DNA of 64,000 nucleotides from Protula sp. h YS-2021. Taxonomy: Eukaryota; Annelida; Polychaeta; Sabellida; Serpulidae. The stretch covers positions 53,536,303 through 53,600,302 of the forward strand of contig OX457031.1 of NCBI GenBank assembly GCA_949752745.1. Reading direction: 5' to 3'. The notes under the pieces are model-generated. The model ran no database searches. It was not told the DNA's origin and worked only from the letters and a program-made list of their open reading frames with translations. Below, one piece after another: positions 49,468-59,039 of the stretch. Both the position numbers and the translations under genes were made by a program. Each line of letters starts with the position of its first letter. Position 1 is the first letter of the stretch.

Positions 49468-50077
49468 CTACTTTATCAATATATACATAATGTGTATCTT
49501 TGGTAAAATGCCTGTACGAATACGTAGTTGATCATTTGTCTTTGGTTTTAAATCAATGAATAAATAACCATGAGATTTGCTGGTAGCTTCTTGATAGGCT
49601 TCTATGAGAAATTGAGATCTTCCAGGATACATTTGCCGCGCCAATGTACTAATTTGCTGACTGTCTCTAGGATTTTTAAACAGAATGATATAATGTGTAT
49701 TCAAACTAATATTTCGCATCTTTTTCCCATGATGGAATAAATTATGCACAATAAAGATAATGCTTAGATTTTGATGACTGCTGCCAACACTAAAGAGACG
49801 TGTCATACGCTCATCACTATGACATTTCGTCATTAAGTCATCAATGATGAGTAAGTTTGGTTTTTTTCGGGTTAAAACGCTCTTCAATGTCATCTGGAAT
49901 GCCTTGGTAAAATTCCACGCCTTTCATTCCCTTGTACAAAGGCTGATCTGCTGCATAAAGCCATAAAATGCTTTTTGGAGAGGGTTGAATCAACTTTTGT
50001 TCTACAATTTCCTTCACCAGAGACGTTTTGCCACTGCCTGTAGGTCCAGAGACTAAACATGTAAATGGATGCTTCAT
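49468..50077 (-). pseudogene. FtsK/HerA-type packaging ATPase, frameshifted
   Basis: ATG at 50077 (MKHPFTCLVS) follows a TTG that is not a credible start. Walker A is GPTGSGKTSLV, Walker B is NLLIIDDLM. The frame is lost between them at a run of seven T (49861-49867), consistent with a single-base slip. The gene would pump DNA into capsids. Its ATG overlaps the stop of the integrase chromodomain segment (ATGA at 50074-50077). Confidence 0.92.
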
Positions 50078-51180
50078 TGTTGAATGTCTGTTTCTTTCAC
50101 CCAACTGTTAAACTTGTTTGGCCAACCTAACCACTTGACAAATAATTCTTTCACACCTCCTCGTCTTTTACGTGTTTTCAAGACTTTTTCAATTCTTTAA
50201 ATAGATTCAATATCTTTGGTCACTTTCTGCAGTTCTTCTTCATAGAAATGTCCATCAATATCTTCGTCCAAAAAGTCTTTCACACGATACAAGTGTATTC
50301 CTTGCTTCTTACAACGATGTGTGACAATGAAGACTTCTTGCGTCCATTTGATGTGATAATCGCGTTGAAACACGTATTTAATGTGGGAAATGCGAACATG
50401 ATCGCCATTGTTAAATTTGTACTTCTTCTTCTTCTTCTTAGGTTTCAATTTCAGTTTGTCGACATACATATACTTCCACACTTTTGATTCGTTGTCTTTA
50501 CGAATCTCGGCTGGAGCATATTTATTAGGAAGAGAACCATGAGGTCTATGGTTGTAATTGTACACCAAGTCTGGAAGAATGTCTAAGTAACGGTAAGTTT
50601 GATTATGTAGAAAATACCGATACATCATTCCCTTCAGAGTACGAATGACTCTTTCAGCAAAGTTGGCTTTGGTTTCATTCTTTGTGGTATAAGCATGAAT
50701 TCCTTCTTTCTTCAAAAATGCTTTTACCCATCTGTTTTTAAATTCTGTTCCTTTATCAGACCTTAGAGTTCGCGGTCTTCGTCGTGTGTCATGAAAAATC
50801 TTTTGGAAAGCTTGAATGACGCTGGTATGTGATTTATTAGGTATTGGCTGTTCCCAGACATATTTGGAAAACACATCAATGACAATGAGTAAAAAGCGTA
50901 TGTCATCATTATAGGGAGCTATGTTTCCCATATCAGCCAAATCAATATCCCACATGTCATCAATACCACGTGTAATCACACGTTGTCTTTTGAACCTGTA
51001 TTTGACAGGTTGTAGTAAACTGAAAGCATCTTGATCCTGCAGCCATTTCTTCACTTGTGACTGTGTGACTGGTTGATCATGTTTTCTTAAGATGTGATAC
51101 AGTTTGTAAGGACCAGCAAATGCTCCAGGCTGTCCAGGTTTGAAGTAAATATCAGTCAAGTAGTCTTTCCACGTCGACAT
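50074..51180 (-). pseudogene. Retroviral-type integrase with chromodomain, one nonsense codon
   Basis: ATG at 51180 (MSTWKDYLTDIYFKPGQPGA). The DDE core has aspartates in WDIDLADM and LRSDKGTEF and the glutamate in NFAERVIRTLKG. A TAA at 50197-50199 stops the frame; beyond it, in the same frame, the sequence encodes a chromodomain end (LFVKWLGWPNKFNSWVKETD) up to TGA. Loss of the chromodomain could change target choice but leave the catalytic core intact. Confidence 0.92.
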
Positions 51181-51271
51181 GATGAATGAAAAAACACGTT
51201 TGAACAGAACAGCTTTTATTTTATAACTCAACCAACATCACTTAACTAACATGCATTTAACTAACAAGTTT

Positions 51272-51604
51272 TTACAAATCAAGTATAGATACAATGGTAT
51301 GAATAACTGGAGACCATTGGTCTTCAATGAACACTAACCAATGACTGAGTTCATCCAATGTAATAGCATCTACACCATATTTCTCACAACGTTGATTTGC
51401 ATTCTCTAACACTTTATCTAAATGCATGTAATATTTAGCTTCATTCCAATATGTATAAACAGATGCAAAATGACAAGTATGTTCTTGACACTCTTCATGT
51501 TGACAAGCAGGACAGACTAAATATGCAAACTTTTTTACAGCTGATAACATTTCTTCACAATAAGCTTTTTGCACAATATATTGTCTCAGTGTCATGTCAG
51601 CCAT
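51272..51604 (-). CDS. Small zinc-binding-like protein, unknown
   Basis: 110 residues, ATG at 51604. Has a Cys/His cluster (VCPACQHEECQEHTCHF) able to bind zinc and helical flanks. Overlaps the preceding gene by eight bases (ATGGCTGA). Not recognised. Confidence 0.6.
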   Translation of the reverse strand: MADMTLRQYIVQKAYCEEMLSAVKKFAYLVCPACQHEECQEHTCHFASVYTYWNEAKYYMHLDKVLENANQRCEKYGVDAITLDELSHWLVFIEDQWSPVIHTIVSILDL

Positions 51605-51869
51605 TATAGTGCAGCATACAGCGCTCTCTCACTTCATCAAACAGTTTTGGATCAAATAGAGCAAAGTGATATGCTGCTTCCACATCAAACTCCTCAGCTC
51701 CAGACTCTTTGATGAAATCCTTACGCAAGTTTGATAAGTTCAGCATGGAATGAGCAAGTTCCCAATAGATGTTGATATGTTCCAGTTGTTGTTCAACAGT
51801 TCCAAAACGTGCTAGTTCACTTATCATATAGTCCACAAACTTGTTCTTGAAACATGTTTCTACATCCAT
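51597..51869 (-). CDS. Unknown accessory family, member A
   Basis: 90 residues, ATG at 51869. Starts MDVETCFKNKFVDYMISELA and includes QQLEHINIYWELAH, LRKDFIKES and FDVEAAYHFA. The same spaced pattern occurs in 52552-52884 and 53617-54051, so these are paralogues. Likely all-helical. No known domain recognised. Confidence 0.65.
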   Translation of the reverse strand: MDVETCFKNKFVDYMISELARFGTVEQQLEHINIYWELAHSMLNLSNLRKDFIKESGAEEFDVEAAYHFALFDPKLFDEVRERCMLHYNG

Positions 51870-51927
51870 CTTTTACATGTCCACACGTCTGCACACCATG
51901 ACGGTTGGCAAGCAAATGAAAAAGTCT

Positions 51928-52365
51928 CTAACCCTCACACAACATTTCTAACAACTTTCCCATAATATTCTGACCAGGATATTCAGATGACACATGTTTC
52001 ACACCAGCTCCCCACCAATGATCATACGTTGCTTCAACTAAAATTTTATCTTTACATTCTTTTAACTTGTTGCGAAACAATACACACTGATCCAGTTTGA
52101 CCTGATAAACATCTTGCATTTTGCTTCTCTTCACTGTATGCCATAAAGGACATGGCTTTATCACTTTAGCAATACGTTTTGCTTCATATCCATTTCTACA
52201 TGAAGCAATGGCTGAAGCAATATCTTGACGGTGATGAAACACTGCTTTCTCATATTGATACAAAGCTTCACTTGAGTTGAACACATGTCCATACTTTTCA
52301 AGTCGTGTTGGAAACATGTTTGAAAGAACGTCCTTATGACCGCTGAATAGTACAAGATTCTCCAT
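51928..52365 (-). CDS. NADAR/YbiA-like (DUF1768) protein
   Basis: 145 residues, ATG at 52365. Shows the family succession LSNMFPTRLE, then FNSSEALYQYEKAVFH (conserved SSEALYQ glutamate), AKRIAKV, LWHTVKRSKMQDVYQVK, KILVEATYDHWWGAG, and GQNIMGKLLEML. Length fits a single-domain NADAR protein. Members of this superfamily cleave N-glycosidic bonds; some remove ADP-ribose from nucleic-acid bases and others act in riboflavin-pathway clean-up. Here the product may process ADP-ribosylated DNA/RNA or free NAD-related metabolites. Not part of the usual Polinton core. Intact. Confidence 0.82.
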   Translation of the reverse strand: MENLVLFSGHKDVLSNMFPTRLEKYGHVFNSSEALYQYEKAVFHHRQDIASAIASCRNGYEAKRIAKVIKPCPLWHTVKRSKMQDVYQVKLDQCVLFRNKLKECKDKILVEATYDHWWGAGVKHVSSEYPGQNIMGKLLEMLCEG

Positions 52366-52386
52366 GTTGACTTTGCTTCTGCTGTT

Positions 52387-52518
52387 TTACTCTGACATGT
52401 CGGTTTCTTCCTGTAATAAAATATCTTTTAATATATTTGCTGCCTCTTCTATCATGTTCTTTCTTTGTTTACGTTGAAACCACTCACATAAAACTAAATT
52501 TGCTAGTAAGAAAAACAT
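52387..52518 (-). CDS. Candidate 43-residue membrane microprotein
   Basis: ATG at 52518, TAA at 52387. Begins MFFLLANLVLCEWF, a short hydrophobic stretch, then a basic/acidic helix (KQRKNMIEEAANILKDILLQ). Fills the gap between two accessory genes on the same strand. Small size keeps confidence low. Confidence 0.4.
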   Translation of the reverse strand: MFFLLANLVLCEWFQRKQRKNMIEEAANILKDILLQEETDMSE

Positions 52519-52551
52519 GGTTATCAATTCACTATGTTGTTACAAAGATGA

Positions 52552-52884
52552 TTAAAAAGGTTTTATATAACTTACCTGATAAAGCTGCTCGGTTTCCTCT
52601 TCTTCTTTACAACAATCTCTCAAATAGTCAACCACGGTGAAATATACTTCAACATCAGTGCGAGCAGAATAAAGTGCAGAATCAAAGTCAAAGTCAGGAT
52701 CTTCTTCTATTCCAATTTTATGACATTCTCCAAGAAATCTTGAATGTAGTTCAATCATATCAAGACTGTGATGTACAATATCCCAAAAAGCGTCTAAATG
52801 ATAAAGTTGATAGTCTGGAGTGCCACAGCAAGCAAGTTTAGCAATCATCAAGTCAACATAAGCTTTTTTAAAACATGCGTCCAT
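52552..52884 (-). CDS. Unknown accessory family, member B
   Basis: 110 residues, ATG at 52884. Starts MDACFKKAYVDLMIAKLACC with YQLYHLDAFWDIVHH, LHSRFLGECHKIG and FDFDSALYSARTDVEVYF. Paralogous to 51597-51869 and 53617-54051. Intact. Confidence 0.65.
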   Translation of the reverse strand: MDACFKKAYVDLMIAKLACCGTPDYQLYHLDAFWDIVHHSLDMIELHSRFLGECHKIGIEEDPDFDFDSALYSARTDVEVYFTVVDYLRDCCKEEEETEQLYQVSYIKPF

Positions 52885-52902
52885 CTTGTTTCAATGTCAC
52901 TT

Positions 52903-53529
52903 TTACTTTGCTTCACAGACTTTAAGTACTCCATACTTGTCGCAGAAGTTGTTTGGTTCACACAACTTGCAATTATACTTGTGGCAGTGGCAATGATAAT
53001 CCTCCACATATCCACAAGCACCGCAATAGTCACAGGTAAGTCCAAGTTGATTTTGTACGTTCATGTTCTCCAACTGAACTTCAGCCAGCCTTTTCTTGGA
53101 TAGCTTTGACACCTTCATCCGACCATCCTTTTGCAGCTTGATGATCGTTTTCTTGTCATGACATTCCTCACATGGTGATAGGGCTGAGTTGATGTTGTCC
53201 ATCTCCTGAAGCAGTGTCTCCCATTCACCATCATTCATGTTGATGTGATGTGTGTATTCTTTCCCTTCAAACCGTGACGTGCGCACAAAACTCACATAAC
53301 GCATATCCAAGTATGAAATGACTTCAAGCCACTTCGTTTGCGTTAGGTACAGTTTGAAGCCAATGTCACGTAAATTTTTCAAGCTCTGGCAAACAATCTT
53401 CCACAAAGATGGTGAATAAGCACACCATCTCTCTCCACGTGTGATGCGTAGAAATGGCCCATATTCTCCATGCTCCACAGTAATGGTTAAGTTAGCACTA
53501 ATTTTAAAGCTGCTTGTCTTGTTCTCCAT
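52903..53529 (-). CDS. PC4-like two-repeat protein with C-terminal zinc ribbon
   Basis: 208 residues from ATG at 53529 (a GTG at 53538 is less likely). Two strand-turn-helix repeats resemble the PC4-like relatives of the + block: GPFLRITRGERW...SLWKIVCQSL and RYVSFVRTSRF...HINMNDGEWETLLQEM. Then a linker and a Cys/His-rich tail (CDYCGACGYVEDYHCHCHKY, CKLCEPNNFC). A TATA-like CATAAAAG lies upstream near 53617-53624, next to a MARE. DNA or RNA binding is inferred. Confidence 0.6.
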   Translation of the reverse strand: MENKTSSFKISANLTITVEHGEYGPFLRITRGERWCAYSPSLWKIVCQSLKNLRDIGFKLYLTQTKWLEVISYLDMRYVSFVRTSRFEGKEYTHHINMNDGEWETLLQEMDNINSALSPCEECHDKKTIIKLQKDGRMKVSKLSKKRLAEVQLENMNVQNQLGLTCDYCGACGYVEDYHCHCHKYNCKLCEPNNFCDKYGVLKVCEAK

Positions 53530-53616
53530 GGCTGCCACAATGTACTGATGACTTCACGTCCACTCCCTCCAACTGTCTGCTGAGAAATGACTTCACTCTG
53601 CTGAGTCCACTCCCTT

Positions 53617-54051
53617 TTATGCCCAACTGTTTGCTGAGTCAGCAAACAACTTGCAAAGTTTTGAGTTCACTTCAACTCGTGGATGGTTGAATCGAACAAG
53701 CTCTGATACATTCGTCTTCAATGGAACATCATCATCATAATGTAAAATGATTCTTGCAGCTACAGCTAACATGAGCTCAACTGCCCAAATTGTATTCGCG
53801 TTGATAAATGCTGAATCAATGTCATAAGTTAACGGTAAATGTAGATTTTCACATTCACGTAGAAACGAGCGGATGAAACGATCTCTTGGAATGGTCTTTC
53901 CAACAGCTTCCCAATGCTGATGTAAGTTCTTCACTTGCAGCATCCAATCCGATTCAAAAGCAGGAAGCTTTGAAAACACATAGTCAGCATAATTCACTTT
54001 GAAGACGTCATCCATGGTCTCTACACATCTGTGAAGAAGTAATGTTGACAT
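53617..54051 (-). CDS. Unknown accessory family, member C
   Basis: 144 residues, ATG at 54051. Shows the family pattern MDDVFKVNYADYVFSKLPAF, then VKNLHQHWEAVG, FIRSFLRECENL and YDIDSAFINANTIWAVELML. It is longer at the C-terminus than members A and B. A TATA box (TATAAAAG on the minus strand, about 54073-54080) and the duplicated MARE module lie just upstream. Confidence 0.68.
   Translation of the reverse strand: MSTLLLHRCVETMDDVFKVNYADYVFSKLPAFESDWMLQVKNLHQHWEAVGKTIPRDRFIRSFLRECENLHLPLTYDIDSAFINANTIWAVELMLAVAARIILHYDDDVPLKTNVSELVRFNHPRVEVNSKLCKLFADSANSWA
53632..53644. promoter_or_regulatory. MARE palindrome inside the 3' end of member C
   Basis: Perfect TGCTGAGTCAGCA. It lies in the last codons of the 53617-54051 gene and upstream of the 52903-53529 gene, so it may serve as the latter's promoter element. 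Confidence 0.5.
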
Positions 54052-54072
54052 TGTGAAGTTTTCTCGTCACTC

Positions 54073-54402
54073 TTCCTTTTATAAAACTTTGATGGTATAT
54101 GGTGTGTAACTTGTTCAAACTTATTCAATACTCGTTCAAAATTGTTGACTCAGCAGAATGTATCACAAGTTGACTAGTTGACATGTTTCACTTATGCTTT
54201 TATGCTACTTCCATGTAATCAAAATATGGTGTGTAACTTTTCAAACTTGCTCAAAAATGTTAAAATTGCTGACTCAGCAGAATTTTACTTGTGTATATGA
54301 ATGTCTCACTTACAGTTGTGAAGTTGTACATCTGCACTGCTACACAGCAGAGACATCTAGCGGTGAAGTTAAATGGTCTGCCAAATGGTATTCATCCGCC
54401 AA
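54073..54402. repeat. Internal inverted duplication, right copy (promoter module)
   Basis: Inverted match to 39663-39935 with a TATA box at about 54073-54080, a MARE-like TGTTGACTCAGCA near 54145 and a perfect MARE at 54267-54279. Similarity includes short stretches such as AGACATCTAGCGGTGAAG. Confidence 0.85.
54267..54279. promoter_or_regulatory. Perfect MARE palindrome, right promoter module
   Basis: TGCTGACTCAGCA, the complement of the left copy at 39775-39787. Confidence 0.6.
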
Positions 54403-54489
54403 CTAGACCTGAAATGTGATAAAATGTATTCTCTCTCACACACACACACACAGACAGACATGTTTTGCTTCATTTCATAATATAGGATG

Positions 54490-54506
54490 GCCCTTAAAAG
54501 GGCCCG
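54490..54506 (-). promoter_or_regulatory. Histone-type stem-loop candidate after the zinc-ribbon gene
   Basis: On the minus strand, GGCCCTTTTAAGGGCC lies 16-31 bases after the stop codon at 54522. This differs by one base from the replication-dependent histone hairpin form GGCCCTTTTCAGGGCC. It may shape the mRNA 3' end, or be a chance palindrome. Confidence 0.3.
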
Positions 54507-54521
54507 AAATATTTTAGTATA

Positions 54522-54851
54522 TCAGCAAGTTGGATTCCTGCAGCGGCATTTGTACTTGTAGTACTCCTGCATCTTAAATGGTCTTCCCGCGCACTTGAAC
54601 GGATGGCTGTCGCAATAGCTCTTCAGCTTCAGAGTCATACCACACCACCAGCAGTCATTACATATTGGTCCTGGCCCAGGTAGCGTCGCCGCAAAGTTGT
54701 ACCAGAGCAGACCACCGCAGGTTTTACAGCAAAAGCGCTGCGGTGCGTTGTGGTGCACCGGGCAGTTGTGTGACTGTCCTTCATATTCCAACCTCACGCA
54801 GCACTTGTAGCATTGTATGGTCACTTTCTTAGTAGCTGATGTGTTGTCCAT
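54522..54851 (-). CDS. Cys/His-rich zinc-ribbon protein
   Basis: 109 residues from the ATG at 54851 (MDNTSATKKVTIQCYKCCVR), chosen because a TATATA element near 54909-54915 would start transcription downstream of the alternative ATG at 54950. Contains CYKC, NCPVHH, CCKTCGGLLWYN, CNDCWWCG, and CRCRNPTC pairs, enough for three to four zinc sites. Outermost gene on the right. Function unknown; nucleic-acid binding or E3-like roles are possible. Confidence 0.6.
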   Translation of the reverse strand: MDNTSATKKVTIQCYKCCVRLEYEGQSHNCPVHHNAPQRFCCKTCGGLLWYNFAATLPGPGPICNDCWWCGMTLKLKSYCDSHPFKCAGRPFKMQEYYKYKCRCRNPTC

Positions 54852-54979
54852 GATGTGTCTGACGATGTCTGACGATGTCTGACGATGTCTGAGCCTCGAG
54901 TCACTACACTTATATACTATTTTATCATGCTGAATCGATGATTTCATCATGCTGATTCAGCACAATTTTTTTTTTTTGC

Positions 54980-55062
54980 TCTCCTGGGGGGGGGGGGGGT
55001 CGGTACATAGTATGTCCTAGGGGGGGTCGGTACATAGTATGTCCTAGGGGGGGTCCTCACTT
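54980..55062. repeat. Subterminal poly-G/CCTAG tandem repeat, right
   Basis: Two to three units of GGGGGGTCGGTACATAGTATGT plus CCTA, the inverted counterpart of the left subterminal array. Confidence 0.8.
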
Positions 55063-55109
55063 TGTTATCAGGGTTATGGCTACGTCTATGGCTTCGCCTA
55101 TAGCTTCGC

Positions 55110-55460
55110 CTATGACGTCACGTTAACCATGCTTCGTTACCATCACAACAATACGTTGCCATGACGACGCCTATCACCTCACTTCCGGTCCAGACAACAC
55201 TTCCGGTCCAGACAGCACTTCCGGTCCAGACGCTATGACGTCACTTCCGGTCCAGACGTCACTTCCGGTCCAGACGCTATGACGTCACTTCCAGACAGTA
55301 TGACGTCACTTCCAGACAGTATGACGTCACTTCCAGACAGTATGACGTCATCAAGTGGTCCAGACAGCACTTCCGGTCCAGACAGCACTTCCGGTCCAGA
55401 CAGCACTTCCGGTCCAGACATGATGACGTCACTTCCAGACAGTATGACGTCATCAAGTGC
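55110..55460. promoter_or_regulatory. CRE/ATF and ETS-like site array, right end
   Basis: About eight TGACGTCA palindromes and eight ACTTCCGG copies alternate in tandem 17-29 bp units such as TGACGTCACTTCCAGACAG and CAGCACTTCCGGTCCAGA. The array is longer than at the left end because units have been amplified. Open frames crossing it (GPEVLSG-type repeats) are by-products. Confidence 0.65.
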
Positions 55461-55486
55461 GGTAGAACCCCCCTTTTCACCCTACT
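55386..55486. repeat. Polinton right terminal inverted repeat
   Basis: Complement of 38493-38593 with about three differences; ends CACCCTACT before the target duplication. Confidence 0.92.
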
Positions 55487-55492
55487 GACATT
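55487..55492. repeat. Polinton target-site duplication, right
   Basis: gacatt, identical to 38487-38492. Confidence 0.95.
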
Positions 55493-55513
55493 ACACACAG
55501 TGGCGTAAGAGAA

Positions 55514-55516
<3 letters not shown>

Positions 55517-55568
<52 letters not shown>
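55517..55568. repeat. (TA)n microsatellite
   Basis: About 50 bp of AT dinucleotide 25 bp outside the Polinton. Confidence 0.95.
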
Positions 55569-56977
<1,409 letters not shown>

Positions 56978-57265
56978 GTTCATGCGCAAAAAATTTTTTT
57001 TTGCAAAAAGGGCACAATTTTTAATGGGCTGCATATCTTTTTTCTTCGTCAAAGTGTAGAAAAGTCAGCTTCCTCAATCACCCGTCGGATACTTGTATAC
57101 TTTCTGGGCTTTAAATGTCATGTCCTTAAATCATGTGACCAAAAATTTAAATAAAGCGATTAGTGATTTTCTGTAAAATCTCAACTCATATAATTGGTAG
57201 ATGCAGAATTAGGCATAAATTTATTCTGCACACCCACAATATTTCACTTTTAGTTTTTTCATGCA
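56978..57265. repeat. Dispersed repeat R, copy 1
   Basis: Shares with 63128-63412, in the same order and orientation, GGGCACAATTTTTAATGGGC-like, GCTTTAAATGTCATG, TGACCAAAAATTTA and CACACCCACAATATTT. About 290 bp; no coding capacity. It may be a common 3' tail of a retroelement. Confidence 0.6.
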
Positions 57266-57273
57266 TTTTGAAA

Positions 57274-57756
57274 CTATTTTGAAAACGACACCGCGTCGCA
57301 GAGTACCTGTTCCATCGTCAGGATGCGTCTTCCTTCAATGGTCGTTTCGGCCCTTGCATCGATGACCTCCAGAAGTTGGCTAGTGGAGTTGATCAGATCC
57401 CACTCGGAACCGGTAAGCTTTTTTTCTCTTCTCTCTTGCTCCAAATCAACAGAGAGGCCTTTTCTGGTCGCTCGCCCGTCTCTTTTACGATCTTTCTTCT
57501 CTCCTTCCCCATTACGCGAGCATAACAAGTGCCCTCCACAACGATTGAGCCGGGAAACCGCGGCACCCCACCTCCACTGGGAAACACCACGTCTTTCAGC
57601 CTTTGTCTCGGCACTGTCTACAAGTTCTTGATACTTAAGTAGCTTCCGCTCGTGCGCCTCGTCTACTCGCTCCTCATACGGCACCGTCAGCTCGACTAGC
57701 ACGACTGTTCTGCTTGCCTGCCACCTTAGGACTATCCGGTCGTAGGTTTGTTGCAA
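57274..57756 (-). pseudogene. LINE restriction-like endonuclease domain
   Basis: Contains VVLVELTVPYEERVDEAHER and KLLKYQELV, the R2-type PD-(D/E)XK nuclease signature including the conserved E in ELTVP and downstream K. The tail is scrambled by frameshifts. Confidence 0.75.
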
Positions 57757-58810
57757 CTATGTGCTGGGGAAAGCTCAGCTGTCTCATCACATCCGCCCGC
57801 ATTTCCCAATCGCCATTCGCTCCTAGTATCCCTCCTGGTGATGGTCTCGCCTGCCTCGCGCCACTCGCTCCAGTTTCTCGGACAAACTGGATGAACTGTA
57901 GGCCATTACAACGTTGGTGGGCACTCCCGCGCCTTCTGGCCTTGTCTATGCTTGCCGCTAGGGTTTCCAGTACCTGGTTGTGCAGCCAAGTATATCTCCC
58001 ATCAGCTAAAGCTTGTGTGCAGGCTGACAGCACGTGCTCTAGAGTTCCTTTCTTGCTGCAAAGCTTACATAAAGGGTCTTCACGCATCCTCCACGTGCAG
58101 AGATTGGATGGAGTTGGCAATACGTCGTAAACCGAGGCAATGGCGAAGCGGATGCGCCTTGTTTCCATTTTCCAAAGTTCGCTCCATGGTAGCTTTCTTG
58201 CTCGGATAGACTCCCATTTTACCCAGCTGCCTTGCTTCTTTTGGGCGACTGCCTTTAACTGGCGTGATTCCTCCTCGCTTTGCCTCATCTCTTCCTGGAC
58301 CAGTTCCCTACGGCGTCTAGGGGTTGCTGTGTTAAAACGGCTTCTGGTCATGCATCCGAGCCCCATCCGCCCATGAGTCACTGTTCCGACTATGTCGCTA
58401 TGCCTCAATCTCTCCTCTGCTGTTTTTTCTGCCTCTTCTACGTGCCACTTCTTCCCAAAGCGAAGTCTTACGTACTCGTCGGCACTGTCTCTTAGCAGAA
58501 GGGACTGTCTGACTTTCGCTACTTTGTACTTTTCCACGAGCGACGTCAGCGGCAGCTGTAACTTTGACCCAGAGCCGTAGAGTCCAACACTACTCAGGCT
58601 CCTAGGCACGTTCAGCCACCTCCTTAGGTATCTGCTTATTGCTCTCTCCAGCTTCTCTACCGTGCTTACACTCGCGTCGTAGATTGATAGAGGCCATACC
58701 AGGCGCGGAAGTATGCCGTGTTGGTAGCACCATGCCTTATAACTTCCGGGCAGTCCACTTTTGTCCACAGCTTCAAGCCATATTCTAGTTTGCGAGCACA
58801 TCTCCGCCAC
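57674..58810 (-). pseudogene. LINE RT C-terminal region with CCHC knuckle
   Basis: 378 codons open. Thumb-like region (KAWCYQHGILPRLVWPLSIY) then the zinc knuckle DPLCKLCSKKGTLEHVLSAC, as in R2 proteins. Continues towards the nuclease in another frame. Confidence 0.78.
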
Positions 58811-59039
58811 GCCTTCTGTATCACTCAGCCGTTCATTGAACCACTTGCCTAGGCATTTGATTGGTTTTTTCCTGGATGGTTGGAATGACTTGGCCTCCTA
58901 TCCGGAAAGCTATCTTCTCCAACTTTCCCTTTCTGATCACCAGGCTCCTTGATTTTGCAGGGTTTGAACTTCATCCTGGCCCACGAGAATAGCTTCTCCA
59001 AGTCTCCAACGGCCTTGCACAACAGTCTTTGTCGTTACT

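Larger units (their letters stand above)
38493..55486. mobile_element. Complete Polinton/Maverick, 16,994 bp
   Basis: Bounded by inverted repeats beginning AGTAGGGTGAAAAGG and flanked by a perfect 6-bp duplication. It encodes the full Polinton core: protein-primed DNA polymerase B on the + strand and, on the - strand, integrase, packaging ATPase, penton-like and major capsid proteins and an adenain-like protease. Accessory genes lie near both ends. The + genes (39-45 kb) and - genes (54.9-45.4 kb) converge at about 45.1-45.4 kb. TIRs differ at only about 3 of 101 positions, so insertion seems fairly recent, yet four core genes carry single breaks. Polintons are thought to be able to form virions. 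This copy probably cannot without help in trans. Confidence 0.97.

Noticed and set aside
48243..50199. Alternative genetic code to explain in-frame TAG and TAA in penton and integrase genes
   Set aside because: pPolB, protease and the host cyclase use normal stops, and two other core genes show frameshifts, so decay is simpler.
55233..55498. Open frames with GPEVLSG or MTSLPDS repeats
   Set aside because: They arise from the tandem CRE/ETS unit array in the Polinton end.
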